Shown: positions 1 through 12,501 of the stretch, one piece after another | How positions within the stretch are numbered: the stretch's first letter is position 1 | Layout: each line of letters starts with the position of its first letter | Assembly (NCBI GenBank): GCA_002205965.3 | Contig: NADL03000471.1 | Span: 2,418,001 to 2,482,000 of the forward strand | Direction: 5' to 3' | DNA from: Kappaphycus alvarezii | Taxonomy: Eukaryota > Rhodophyta > Florideophyceae > Gigartinales > Solieriaceae | Length of the DNA: 64,000 bases | Translations under genes and position numbers: made by a program | The notes under the pieces: model-generated | What the model was told of the DNA's origin: nothing | The model's database searches: none | Seen by the model: only the letters and a program-made list of their open reading frames with translations

Positions 1-760
1 TCTCCAGCTGAGTCCGATGCTTCAATGGAAGGAGGGATTCAAAGTAATCCCAGTCCATCAGTAGAGATATCCGAGCAAGAACTTTCGAGACGAGAGGTCC
101 GTTTATGGAAGGAGAGAGTGGTTCCCTCTCCAGCTGAGTCCGATGCTCAATGGAAGGAAGGATTCAAAGATCCCAGTCCATCAGTAGAGATTCCGGAGCA
201 AGAAGAACTTTCGGAGACGGGATCCGTTACAGGAGGAGAAAGTGTACCCTCTCCAGTGAGTCGATGCTTAGGAAGGAGGGATTCAAAGTAATCCCAGTCC
301 TCAGTAGAGATATCCGAGCAAGAAGAACTTTCGGAGACGGGAGGTCCGTTTATGCAGGAAGGAGAGAGTGTGCCCTCTCCAGTTGAGACCGAAAGCTCAA
401 CGGAAGGAAGGATTCAGAACTGATCCCAGTCCATCAGTAGAGATGTCAGAATCACTTTCTGAGACGAGAGATCCGCTTACGGAAGAAGAAAGAGTAGTAC
501 CCTCTCCAGTTGAGTCGGATAGCTTAACGGAGGGAAGGATTCAAAGTAATCCCAGTCCGTCAGCAGAAATATCCGACGGAGAGGCACTTTCTGAGACGAG
601 AGATCCAATTATGGAAGAAGAGAGAGTGTTACCCTCTCCAGGTGAGTCAGATGGCTCAAAGGAAGAAATGATGAGAAGTGATCCCAGTCCATCAGCAGGG
701 ATATTCGAAGAAGCATTTTCTGAGACGAGAGGTCCATTTACAGAAGAAAAAGAGCCGAAA
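1..760 (+). repeat. Coding tandem repeat, about 126 bp per unit
   Basis: The phase mark CTCTCCAG (first base cut off at position 1) recurs at 126, 249, 375, 502 and 634, giving spacings of about 126, 123, 126, 127 and 132 bases. Six units are recognisable, with a degenerate seventh near 740-790. One unit is 42 codons. Spacings that are not multiples of three show indels between units, matching the frame changes seen here. The repeat probably continues left of the window. Confidence 0.85.
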
Positions 761-3700
761 TTACTTATTGCCGAGTCTTCCGCTCCATCACAATATCCGC
801 TTGAAGATGAAATGTTGTCTACCTCTGAGAGCACTAGTCCGCCAACATCAACATTTTTCTCAGAGGCAGCAGTAATTATGACAGGTGCATCAGTCGAGCC
901 AAGGATCCCGGAGCCATCCTCTGCTGTATTCCCCAGCCCCTCGGCCTTACCGGTAATTAGTTTGGCTGTCTCCACCACTCCCGTGACCACATTGACGCCT
1001 CGGGGCTCTACTGAATTATCACCTGCAGACTCTGATCTTGCTTCAGGTGCTTCCCCCTTTTGCACTTTCCGGAGTTTCAAACGCCTAACGAATTCGGTGA
1101 TGACAGTTTACCTCCGTCCCAGAGTGTGCTCCTGCTGAGCTCGCCACCCGGTTTCTCAGTGATGGACGTACCGCAAACACCCTCTTTGCTTTCTCCGACA
1201 GTATTTCCTGCACTGATCGATGTGTCACCCATGGTAGATATCTCATTTGCCCCGATTGCACTACAGACGTTCGAGCAGTCACCCGAGAAGAGCATGGTTT
1301 TCGTTTTTCGGACTCCGGAACCGATGGGGATCGTTCTTATTACGTCACACCGCAAATTTTCGCTTCCATAGCATCCACTTTTGAATCAACAATCGAACCA
1401 CGTGATGATGGAGCTCTTGTTCCTTCCCAAGAGTTATTCGCTGCAAGCTCTCAACCTCAGGCCACTCGTGGAGTTGATTTGAACCCACTGTCTCACCAAC
1501 TAGGACGCCACGTCCTACTGTAACGGTTGGTACATTATTAGCCCCACAGTGGCGGTTACGCCGTCGCCTATCACTTCCTCCGTGTCGGTTATCCCCAGTG
1601 CATCAAGATCAGCAGATCCGGTGTCATCTTTTGGAGGCTCAACATCTCCATCTATCTTGGGACCTGAGCCGTCGAGTCATTTGCTTCAAGGCTTCGCCAT
1701 CTTCGTCAGTCACGTTGCTATCGGAGCCAGTTGTTTCGGTATCGATTCCGTCCGAATCGGCAACCTTATCCTTGGCGTCTCTCAGTTCCACGCCTCTGCC
1801 ATCTCATCAGTCTTATTACCCGCGGATTCCTTTCTTCCATCTCCCTCACACGATACCCATGCTGTCATTCGCTCCAACATTGCTGCCTTCTCAATCGGCC
1901 ACGCAAACTGGAGGTTTATCAGTTCTACACCTCTGTTTTCTCCCTCCGCGACGTCATCTTTGGAGCTAGTAGGCCCCACAATTCTTCTGCCTCACCTACG
2001 ACTTCGTTTTCCCAGTCATTTTCATTCACCCACTGCCAAGTTTATCTCCAAGACCATCCCTGGAGTCCGTTAGCCCAGCTTCTTTGCCGTCTGCGTCAAA
2101 CAGGCTACCTTCAACGTCACATCGTCCACATATCTTCCATCTCCATCAGCGACGTCTGGTACAGGGTCAGCAAGTTTTCCGACGGTTGAGTCGAGTCCAA
2201 GTACCTCAGGGATAGGACCATCGCAGTTGGCATCTATTGCGCCTACGTCAAGCTTATCGCCGACGCAAGAAGCAGAACAGGAAAACTCAGATGATACTGG
2301 CCTATCTCCATCGATGTCGCCTAATAATATGAGCCAATCCGCCTTGCAGGCTACATCGCCTCCACCAGAGAACCCGGCTTCGTTAATTGGCCCTCTGCTG
2401 TCCGGAAGCAGTGTCTCAACACCTTTCTTCATAGAGGAGGCCACACCGATACTCCTACCTACGAAGACACCTACCCCGCTGCCTTTGCTTTCCGCCATAG
2501 TGACCCCAGCAAATCCGGTTCCTTCCGATCTGCTCTTCCTCCGCAAGTAACCAATTCACCCACCATCGACCCAATAGCTTCCGCAACACTTTCGTCTCCA
2601 AGTTCAGCTATTGTCGAGTCCTCACCGTCTTCATTCCGAAGCTTGGCGCCATCTAGTATATTGGAAAGTACATCTTTGAGCCCCAGGGCTAGCCAAAGTC
2701 AACGAGTCCTAACAACAGGGTCAAGCCTTCCTTTCGGCTCCGCAGAACCGTCTCCATCAGAATCAACCACACCCAGCATACCGTTTTCTGTCAATTATCC
2801 ACTCTCAAGCCCTCGGCATCAGCAGTGTTTCTGGCCCAGTCTCCGTCACAGACTGTTACCGCCAAGCAACGAATCAGGTGATCGCTTCTCCCTTGTTCTC
2901 TACGCCCCCAGCAACATCACCAAATCGATGTCAGAAAGCCAAGAGCCTTCTCCCAACTCTCTGGGTTTGAATCTCCAGCTTTCGCCACAGCGATTTTGGA
3001 GATATCAGTTTTTGACGCAATTGGGCCGACTAGAACCCCTACACCTATGGTTAGCAGATCTCCATCACGACACCAAACAGGCAAGAACTGCAAATCCAAG
3101 TCCTAGCAGCTCAACAATTCCTTCGCCGAGTAACTCTGAATCAGGAACTGCGGTAACGGACTCTGAACAGCAAGTATCACCTGCTGTCGATGCAACCGAA
3201 ACACCACTGAGTGACTTGGACGACACACCGCTCCCCTCAGCACCGGAATTATGTTGCACACCAGAAATAAGCCAGAGTTCTTCTCCGTCAGCCTCGATGA
3301 TTTTCTCGAGTTCCCCACCACCAGCGATCACCCCTACTCCCTTTGATTTTCTTTTCTCGCCGGAGCAGACACCAACTACTAGCTCTAGCCCGACTAATTC
3401 CGGATTTTTCATGCAACAGGCCTCATTTTGCTTTTGACCCATCACTTCTTCTGGAAGCAAGTAACTTTCAGCGGGTGGAGATTGTCATTCAAGTTGCAGG
3501 ACCAAATCTTACTAATGCCTGCGGTCTCAACTTTCCAATCGCAGAACGTTTTATGAACCTTAGCGCAGTCAATACGCAGTCTGCGGCTTCACTTTGGTTT
3601 GTAACACTAGTTGAGGATGGTCCGCCTGTGTTCAGCAGCTCATCCTCCTTGGTGACAATTGAGGTTGTGAATAATGCACCAGCTTCAGCAGAGACGGGTA

Positions 3701-4107
3701 GTGTATCACCTTCACCATCCCCATCGAGTGGGGAGGATAGCCAAATATTATTCGCGGGCTCTGTCGTCTTTCATGTCACTGCATACATGAATTCGTTATC
3801 AATAGGTCTGGCTGAAGGATCTTACGTGGAGTACATCGACTCCCAGAACATTGTTCGCAGGATGAAGGAAGAGGGACATGAAGACATCGAATGGACTGGG
3901 ATGATTACGGTGCCAAGAGTCATTGATGCGCGGGGGAGCACGGGAGATGCCACCGAAGCGCGAGGAATTACTGTAGGGGCTATAGGGGCTGCCAGTGCTG
4001 TAACGGCTATGATTGTCGGTATCGCAGTTCTTATTTTTAAGGACGGGATAGCAATGGCAACTAATTCCAATTCTGAATCAGATCCTCCCCTTGCGGAGAT
4101 GGTGTAG
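1..4107 (+). CDS. Ser/Pro-rich membrane-anchored surface protein, 3' part
   Basis: The N-terminus lies upstream of the window. The first 760 bases encode a tandem 42-residue repeat rich in Ser, Pro and Glu, with cores such as PSPSVEIS and EELSETRDP. From about 760 to 3420 the protein is a long low-complexity Ser/Pro/Thr tract. A folded segment of about 180 residues follows at 3430-3960, then one hydrophobic stretch at 3964-4035 (GAIGAASAVTAMIVGIAVLI), then a short acidic tail ending at TAG 4105-4107. This is a mucin-like type I membrane layout: long stiff stalk outside, one membrane pass, tail of about 23 residues inside. No known domain is recognised in the membrane-proximal part. The coding signal passes through all three frames, with at least five shifts and few stops, so it is either mis-assembled by small indels or decaying. 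Membrane topology is inferred; function is unknown. Confidence 0.65.
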
Positions 4108-4439
4108 CAGGAATGTATATGCGCTGGGTTACATGGTAGAATGACGTTGATACGTAAAAGCGCTCATTTCCTAAATTAACTATTAAACGGATTAGATCCT
4201 CTTGTGCTCAAGTCCCTTTGCCATGTAGTCTAAAATGTGAGCTAACTTTCAAAATCAGTGATCACCCGGCTTCATCTACATTCCGATTGCAGGGAAGATT
4301 CAGTCGTTCCTCAGTAATCACCGAGTGAAAACAGAGAAAGAAAAGATAGAGACAGTAACTGAATATTCAAATGATTATGGTCATGGGGCTAAATTATTCG
4401 TAAGGCAGGCGGACAGAAGGCGTGAGATTTTGTGTATTT
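4108..4439. other. Spacer after the surface-protein gene
   Basis: Intergenic stretch with no supported gene. It would contain the 3' UTR and polyadenylation region of the surface-protein gene. No clear AATAAA signal was picked out. Confidence 0.4.
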
Positions 4440-4834
4440 TACTGATTAGAACCTCGTCAACGACAACCCCTCTTCGCTCCCTCCCCGCAAGGAATCGACG
4501 TCACCATCGTCAGCCCGCACTTCGCCCCTACCGAGACCTCGCCGATGGCGGAACATCCGCGCTCGAACGAGCCACCCTGAAGAAGCACAACTACTACGGC
4601 CCTCCTTGCCGGTCCGAGGGCATCGAACTGCGCCCTTGGCAATCGACGTTTATGGACAGATCCACATCTCCGGCCTCCAGCTCCTCCAGGACATTGACAA
4701 CTGCACCGCCGCTCGTAGGGGAAAGCCTGCCTTCACGGAGTTTCGCGCGCTTCGTACAATGGTGTTAGCATTCGTGCAGCGGTATACTGCCGTCATGATC
4801 AACCAGTGCAACTTCTGCGCGGTTGAACCCCAAT
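4440..4834 (+). mobile_element. Probable LINE (non-LTR retrotransposon) ORF2 C-terminal fragment
   Basis: This GC-rich block has plus-strand coding character split over two frames. One frame reads PLAIDVYGQIHISGLQLLQDI followed by about 40 residues to a stop at 4834. The pattern of a hydrophobic strand, D-x-x-G, then a helix is typical of the region after the reverse transcriptase in LINEs of algae and protists (compare the family pattern FTPLVVDTFG). The upstream frame has the phrase VTIVSPHFAP. No RT core or endonuclease is visible, so it would be a 5'-truncated copy, the usual form of LINE insertion. A host gene remnant is the alternative. Confidence 0.35.
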
Positions 4835-7800
4835 AGGTCTAGCCGGGGCCGTATGGTCCCCTCGTAATGCATTTTAGTAAAGGTCACCATTTCCCCCTGA
4901 TTAGGGATGTGGAGCGGCTACTTCCCGGGGCAGAGGTGGAGAAAGGTAACGTCAAACTATTACCTGGGTTATGTGACTCATAACCATCTCCGCAACCACC
5001 GTTCTAGTTTCGTAGAAGTTCATCCATGAAGGGCGATTGGAGGCTAGAGAGCACTTAGACAGAAAAGTAAACGTATTTTACTCAAGAAAACAGGCTGCGC
5101 ACAGCAAATGCGGTTTCACTAGTTTAAATCAACTACTTTCTCCGGTTTAACAAGGCAGCCGAATTTTCTCGTTACCGGCTATCAGGAGATGCGCCAGTTA
5201 CACACGAAAATCTCTAATGCTTGCTTTAGGATGTCATAATTATGTAAAACCTACTCTGCAATTCTGATGTAGATGTGTCAATCCACACAAGTACTGCCGA
5301 AATCCATTGACCGGATGTGTATCGCATGAGTATGGGCTTCGAATGTCTATATCAACAGTCTGGAATACTGATGGGCAGCATTTGCAAACATATTGCATTT
5401 CCTATTTGGCCACGGAGCAAACTACCGTTAACCTTAATCGCATTCCACAAACATAGGAAAGCTTAATACCACGCACAAGCACTGGCGCATGGTAATTAGT
5501 GGACAAGGGCTAGGTACTGATAGATGCGGTCGCAAGTGAATGAAATTCTATATTTAAAGTCCTCTTCGCTTGGAAAATTCCCAACACCGTCTATCGGTAT
5601 GAAAATTCGACCCTGCCAGGGAACTCGTCCAATGTTGCATCTCTGTAATACTATTTCACCATTCTCTGCAGCTTGCGGGAAAGCTCAATCCAGGGAGTAG
5701 ATTTCTTAAAACTTGTAAAGGTTGTATCAAAAAAATAAATCCCGAAATATATACACATCCTGCTAAGCAATAGTAGCTAGGTTCCCAGCATATAACCCAG
5801 TGTACAAAATTGCACTGCATCCTCCAGTTTTGTTGGCTGCAGCAGCAGTTCGGCTTTCATACATGAGAGCTTTCCAAATTGAGCATACGTAAGGACAAAA
5901 TGATGCAACCCTGCCAAGTAGTAGAAAATATGTTTTCCTGTGGACGTCACTCCATGCGCCTGTTGGACCATGTTTTCCATCTCTATATCGATTCAAAGTC
6001 AGAGAAAGAAAACAAAAAAGCATGTAGAGGCAGTCTTTCGAGCCCAGCGAGAAGAGATGGGTTGCACAGCAGCACTGACGACGCACACAGGGCCAATAGC
6101 AGCTTAATTTATTGAAACAATAATGATCTCTAGGATAAAGATCTGTGCAAGATCTATACAGGTTTATTCGAGAATTCTCAAAGCTTCTGCCAGCAGCAGT
6201 ACTGTACCGTACAGTGTCCCCTAATTAGGAAGTTAGCAAAGCAGTGCGTCAAGCAGGTCCCAGGCACTTGTCTGTGAGCATTGTACCACGTAGTGAATTA
6301 TGTACATAGCATGCGTTCCGAAGCATACTGTAGCTGCTGGGAAAAAGGAGTTCAGCTGCAATTATAAATACGTTCTGGTTACCAAGCTGGAAGCATAGTA
6401 GCATTTTTTGGCTTCATGCTGTCACGCTTGCTATGGTGATGAGAACCATGCGCGGGCGAAAGGCCATCCGCGAAGGTTTTATTCGGCGAGAAATCGTGGG
6501 CGCTTGAAGTTCATAAGGAGGTATACGGCAACTGACAGGAGGACCGTGGTTTCAAATTGCTTGGTCGCCTGTTCATTGAAATGTTTTTGACACTTGTTGA
6601 GGTTATAGTTTACACTACAGCTTCTGTGTACAAAGAGTTGCAGAGAGCATAGCTTTGTAGGTCTTCATTCATACCTGCAGCGTGGTATTTAATGACGCAC
6701 GTGGTGGTCTTGAATACATATGCATAAATATGCACGCGTACTCACGAGATAGGGACCCCCGCATGGCCGTTTTCCCATTTCTAGAGAGGGAAGGACTTGT
6801 TGAGGGGAGACTGATTGTTGAACAGCGTGTTGGATGTTTGGATTGCAGAAAAGAGCATAGCGGAAAGATACAGTCAATCGGAAGCAAGGGACAATCCGAA
6901 CAGGACAGGAATGAATGCTCATATTTTTCCTGGGGGAGCGAGCGCAGTAGTGCAGTTGTGTAAATTTCATTTTCAGCTGCATCGGATAGATAGTGTATTC
7001 CGGTACAAGTTGTAAATCACAAGTTGTTTAGGAGGGCTGACGGCATGAAGGATCATGCTAAGGCGTACTGATTTGAAAGAAAATCAGAAGTAATTGTAGT
7101 GATTCGGAATGGTGGGAGGTGCGGGGTATTAATGAGGGTGTATTGCCAAACCGAGAAAGGTTTCAATTTAACTTGAAAACCTGTTCACGAGTGGGGTAGC
7201 TTATCAGCCTAGTTTCGGGATTCCTAGAATGAATACGGTTTGATGGATTTGGATTGATATTGTCAACTTTGATTGTGTTGCGAACAGTGCTGCGGAGAAA
7301 ATGAAACGTCGGTGTCTGCACGCTAATGATAAGGTATGTGTAAGAAAAGCAACATGAAAGAGCGTGTTCTTTTTGGGTCTAGGAGAATATGCGGAACACG
7401 TGATAAAGAGAAAAGCATTCATTGACATGAAAGAAATTAGATGGGGGCGCGGTTAATGATGAACGGATAAAGGTTTAAGTCGTGAGACGGCTCGGCAATC
7501 GGGTAGTCGTGAGTGTTTCGGGGAAGGGGTAAACTGTAAGTTGTAAATGTTTGGCTCCTGGGGATATTCAGGATTGGGATGAAGGTTGAGTTTTAAGCGT
7601 GTAAGGGTTAAAGTTGATCATGAGAGGCATGAAGAGGGCAATTAAAATAAAAACAAAAAGCTGTGTGATGGACATGTAGCGGCCAGTGCGGTAGTGGATG
7701 TGTGAATATGCGTGCCGCTGAGTATTGAAGTCGGTGACACAATGTCAAGGGTGGAGAAGTGCGCTGTGCGCCAGTGGAAGGCAGGTTTGTGGCAATGAGA

Positions 7801-9040
7801 AGGTGATGATGTCCTTGGAGAGACTGAGCGGAATAGTCTGGTGTTGCAGTAGGGATTTATTACACACGGTACAGTACTGTAGAATTTTATCACAGTACTG
7901 TACTACAGTACAGTGCAGTGCAATGCAATAAAACTGATTTGCGCAGTGTTGTTGTGGCCGAACAACTGGAATTTAAACCGAGTTGAACCTCCTTGCTACG
8001 GTGCTGTAGGAGAATGACTGGCAATTATAATTATGTAGGGAAGCTTGTATTTAATTAGATGAGGGCTGTTTGTTTTCAGGTAGAGTTTCTGTTTTTCAGC
8101 AAGCGGCACTCCGAGACTTGAATTTTAAGAACTGCACAGCACTACTTTATTTTGATTTCATCAATACAGCGCTCCTCTGGCTTGAGTGACAAAAAATAGG
8201 GACCTCACATTTTGTTGACTATATGCCTCGTCATTTATAAAGTTTCGGGTTCAAATAAGACATGGGGCACAGTACAGTACAGCACTCAAAGTACTGTACT
8301 ACATGCATACTTTGGCATTATTTCCAAGCTTAAACTTCATTGGATGTTTATATCACTGAGTGAAATTATCATGCCATACAGTAGAATTAAACTTGTTGAA
8401 ACCTGTACTGTATTGCCTTTTCTCTATTTCGAACAAAATGATAATTTAAAGTGTGCGCTGTTTACCCCCGAAAAGCCTGCTGTATTACAACACTTAAACA
8501 CCATTTCTTTTCTTTTGTCCTAAATACCGTACTTAGCACAGGTCTTGAACCATGGAATAGTAGATTCGGTATGATTCGATATGTAGTGTTGCTGGACAAA
8601 AAAATAAAGCGGACCTGGGTCAACACGTTCCCTCATTGGCGCAACGCAAATTGATAATGTACAAAATAGCTTCTGGCAAAGGCTTTGCAGATGAATAGTA
8701 CTAATCAAAAAAACGTCTTAAAGAGCTATGCAATAGTAGATTTTGCACTGCATACTACACAGTTTTTCTTTTTGCTATCTTCTAAAAGTTGGAAATATTA
8801 CAAAGTATTTTTAAAGTAAATTATAAAGTAGCTGGCAGGGTAATGATAGAATTAATTACCGCAAATTTTACGGTACAGTATCATTTTTGCGGCGAAAGAG
8901 AATATCTCTACGCTATGAAGCGAAAAAGCCATTTCGGTTTAGCTATTGCAGCCATCAATCGCACAGTTTCCTGCATTGTGCCGGTATCCGCTCAACTGCG
9001 ATGCTCCTTTTGTGAAGTCAACTAAACACCACTTGCTCTA
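4835..9040. other. Intergenic spacer, no supported gene
   Basis: About 4.2 kb without a credible gene. A minus-strand reading at 5777-5980 has ordinary amino-acid composition but no recognised family. GTAC-centred words cluster near 6197-6213, 7869-7916, 8262-8300 and 8403. The plus strand at about 7020-7830 is G-rich and C-poor, the mirror image of the C-rich, G-poor stretch at 9050-9560. Confidence 0.4.
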
Positions 9041-9585
9041 CCAGACATCGTGTCGTCCTTCCTTATACCACTCCCTCCGCTTTGACCCTCCTTACATTCC
9101 CGCCCTCCTGCTTCCCCCCTCCCTTCCGCCCGAGCACAACAAAAAAAACTTCTACTATGCACTGACTCCATCTCACCGTCTTGCTTAGCCCAACCTCCTC
9201 CGCTCACCCAATTCAACCACTATCAAACAACACGTTCAACCGCACTGATAACTACCCCCCCCCTGCAATCTCGTCAGAACACTTCACTTCACGCTCTTCG
9301 CCTGGTACATTCACAACCTGCAATCCCCGTTCCTCTTTAACAAATCACTTCCACACTTGTTCTCAACCACATCACACTCTCACACTCACCTGCACGACTG
9401 CCTCCCCCAACTCAGCACTGTCTCCAATTACTAACCGATTACTCACCCTCTTCTCCCCTTCTCCCCCACTTGCACTGCCTCCATCTAAATCCTTCATGCT
9501 GCTTCTCGCTATCCACCCCATCCTATCCTAACCCCACAGCCTCCTCTGATCCAACAATTTCATTGATCCCCACTTAGCAGTCACA
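9041..9585 (+). promoter_or_regulatory. Pyrimidine-rich, G-poor leader of the zinc-finger gene
   Basis: About 540 bases directly before the ATG at 9586 consist almost entirely of C, T and A, with many CCT, CAC and CTC runs and very little G. A similar but shorter stretch precedes the ATG at 50934. The position suggests a core promoter plus 5' UTR. No TATA box was identified, and the transcription start cannot be placed from sequence alone. Confidence 0.5.
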
Positions 9586-12501
9586 ATGCCCCCTGCAGAT
9601 CCCGACGCCCGTGACTTTGCACATTTGCGAGATATGTACAAGCGCTACATGCTCAATACAGTCGTCGCTCAGTGGCTTCTCCCCAGGGATTCCCCCTCCG
9701 ATTACCAAGTCGTTCGCAAGGAGACAGCTGTTCAGACTATATCCCCGTCTTCCGAACCGGATATCTCTCCAATCGATGCACCGCAAGCCCCTTCCCCACA
9801 AGTAATGACCTCATGTTCCTCGACCGCGTCCAAAACGGATTTGCCCTTGGCCACGTAAGTCTATCCCTTTTCACCAGTTGCTCGTGAAATCGCCTCCAAC
9901 TATGCGCCTCTTTCAGTACGGCCACATTCCCGAATACCCCTCCTGTCGCATCAATATATACACTTACCTTGACATTTGAAATGCTGACATTGTTCCTCTT
10001 TTTCTCCTGTCCTTTTTGGTCGCTCCTGCTGGATCTATCCCGTGTGCTCTTTGTGCTAACCACGCCATCAGGTATGGGGACACATTGACACGGAAGAACA
10101 TCCATACGCAGCCCTTGCCACGCGTGCGGGAAAAAAAGGCTGGGCCGAGTTCGAAGTCGAAAGTTTGCCTCTGACGTCACTAATGACGACGCGCTAGAGT
10201 CTGTCGAGTACGTCTGGTTTGTCGTGATCGCGCCATTGTCATTCTGAGTAGGATTCCTCTTTCCCCGTCCAAAGCGCAAGGTGCGAATATCCGAAGTCCT
10301 CTTCTTTGATCCAGTGAAACGCACAGATATTCCTCCGCAGCGTCCTGAGTTGGTTGTGCACACCCGTGAGCAGTCACAGTGCGTAGATTGTGTGAGGGAG
10401 ATTTGCTGCTGTCCCAACAACATTGGTATTGCTCGAGGTTCACTGTCTGAGCTAAATGGCAGATGCACTGGTGGTGAGAATGCCTCGTCCTGTGGACCCG
10501 TTCCTCGGGTTCAGATGTCGTGGGAGCAACGCATGCGTATGGTTGCACATGGAAATAAGAGTGGTGTTCTGACCGTTGTGTACAGCACACAGTTGGAAAG
10601 TTTCCACGATAGTGCGCCAGGATTATGTTTCAAAATGTGCCAACCAGGATGATATAGCTTATCGTATCCAGCAACACCTGACAGAGCTCTTATCAAAGCT
10701 CCCGCGGCCCACTGAGAATGACATGCGAGTCCTTGCCCCGGATGCCCCAGTCGCAGAGCAGTCTGCCTTGCGGACGCAACCCTCCGCCCTTCCTCCCTCC
10801 GAAGACTGCGGCATGAGCTTCAATCAGGAGTTGTCAGGACAATCGCGGTTAGTTTTACACCGTCGCCTCAGGGCATGGCTTCGCATGTGAAAGACGCCGA
10901 ATGGCGAGACCTGCCCGCCCCAAGTGAAGCGAAGAATATCGGAGATCCCATCAAGACAGGGCGAGTGTGTAGAGAACAAGGATGATTCTTATCCAAAGCC
11001 AGCACCTATGTTTGACCTGAAAAATGGCAGTAGCCCCATTCAAAGCTCTCAAAGCAGACAATTGCAACTTGAGTTATGGAGCAACGTCAATACCGAACTT
11101 GCACCTGTGGAATCATTTCCTCAAAGTGCGCCCCTGAGCACAGTTTGCGGACCGGAGAAGGAAGGCGTGTATTGTCATTGCTCTGCTGAAGATATGCCAG
11201 ATCCGTCACTTGCCCTCATCCTGAATTCAAGCAGAGACCGACCTTCGAAACCAACGACGGAGGTGAATTCATTCATCGATCCTGTCATAGAGAACCCAGT
11301 AGCAGCAAATCCCGCGAGTGGTTGCTCACTGGTTATCCCACCAGTCCCGAGACTGGGGCACACACCGCCCGCAGGTTTCTTGCGAGAAGATGATAAGCAC
11401 GAAATTTCTGATATGTCCACTCGCGTTCGCTTTGGAAGCCAGAGTCCTGAAAGTGGGAAGGATGGAATTGGCGTATTTTCGACGTCCCCTTTGCCCCCTC
11501 CTCAGCCGCTACTGCCAGAGGAGCTGCCATCGAAACGACCCAGACTAGAAAATCTCCCCAAGTTTGAATCTGGGGTGCCTTTGGACCAGAGCTGGCATGT
11601 TGGTTTCGATGATCGTGAGAAGTTGCCATCATGGAATATGACGACGGCCCCGGAAAGGTCGTTGTCAGCTTTGAGTAGGCTAGGAGTCGCCCGCAGTCCC
11701 TCTCCGCTTGCATTGATTTCAAACATGCATAGCTCATCGCCCTCGCTAGCCAGGCGGCACCTCTGGGAATGGATCGAAACTTCCAAAGGCGACCAACCAA
11801 GAAGTAGACTTTCAGAGTTTTGAGTCGATTCTCCCGTTATAAACGAGGCTGATTTGGCTCCGCAAGAACAAAGGAGATCCTACCCACGATCAGCCCGGCA
11901 AAAAGAATAGCAAAAAGGGAGGCACCCGGTTCTGGAGCGAGGAGCAACATCCAGGGCAATCCAATCGACAAAGCTGATGCTCCCAGTGGTGGCAGTGGGT
12001 GTGTGCTGCGAGATTTGTGGAATAAGTTTTGCAAAGCGAAGTAATAAGTTGCGGCATCCAGACTGTTCATAATCGCCTGAAACAGTTTGAATGCGACCTA
12101 TGCGGAACCAAGTTTGGCCTGAAGGCAGATCTAGGGCGACATAGGCACCGAATCCACGAATTGCGAGCGTTTTGTTGTGAAAAGTGTGGAAAGAGCTTCG
12201 CGGAACGCAGTCAGCTTGAACTGCACATCCGCGTGACCCATGAAGAGGACTCACGGCCGTGGGAATGAACAGTGTGGGATCAGGTTTGGACGCAAGTCTT
12301 CACTAACGCGACATGAGCAGACTGTCCATCAACAGCGAGGTTCACATGCAGGTTCTGTGAGAAGTCGTATTCACAAAGTTTGATGCAATTAGACACGAAC
12401 GGAAGGTGCATGGTTTTAATGACAAGGCGAACAGAACGAAGAGGGTAGGAGGAGATGCTAAACTTATCAGAAATAGCTTGTCATATCTCACGGGAATCTA
12501 G
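9586..12501 (+). CDS. C2H2 zinc-finger protein, probable transcription factor
   Basis: The start ATG at 9586 follows the leader with good context (CACAATG). The first ~90 residues run to a likely splice donor GTAAGT near 9854. Coding signal resumes in changing frames from about 10.2 kb. A long Ser/Pro-rich, probably disordered middle part ends at 11.82 kb. A C-terminal cluster of C2H2 fingers spans 11.99-12.44 kb: CEICGISFAKRSNKLRH, FECDLCGTKFGLKADLGRH, FCCEKCGKSFAERSQLELH, a fourth with GIRFGRKSSLTRH, and a fifth beginning FTCRFCEKSYSQS and ending IRHERKVH. The second and third fingers are complete in one frame (12029-12268); the others are separated by frame changes. A basic tail ends at TAG 12499-12501. 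The fingers imply sequence-specific nucleic-acid binding in the nucleus. Exon structure is uncertain: at least six frame changes are more than the possible introns explain, so indel errors or decay are likely. Confidence 0.75.

Noticed and set aside
541-1080. 179-codon minus-strand open frame opposite the surface-protein gene
   Set aside because: It is antisense to the Ser/Pro repeat and the plus strand has the clear repeat and membrane segment. The open frame follows from base composition.
9737-10468. 243-codon minus-strand open frame opposite the 5' part of the zinc-finger gene
   Set aside because: It has no known domain and overlaps exon 1, whose start, leader and splice donor are more convincing. 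It remains a weak alternative.
11333-11800. 155-codon minus-strand frame opposite the zinc-finger gene
   Set aside because: It is antisense to a longer plus-strand frame that leads to the zinc fingers, and has no recognisable domain.
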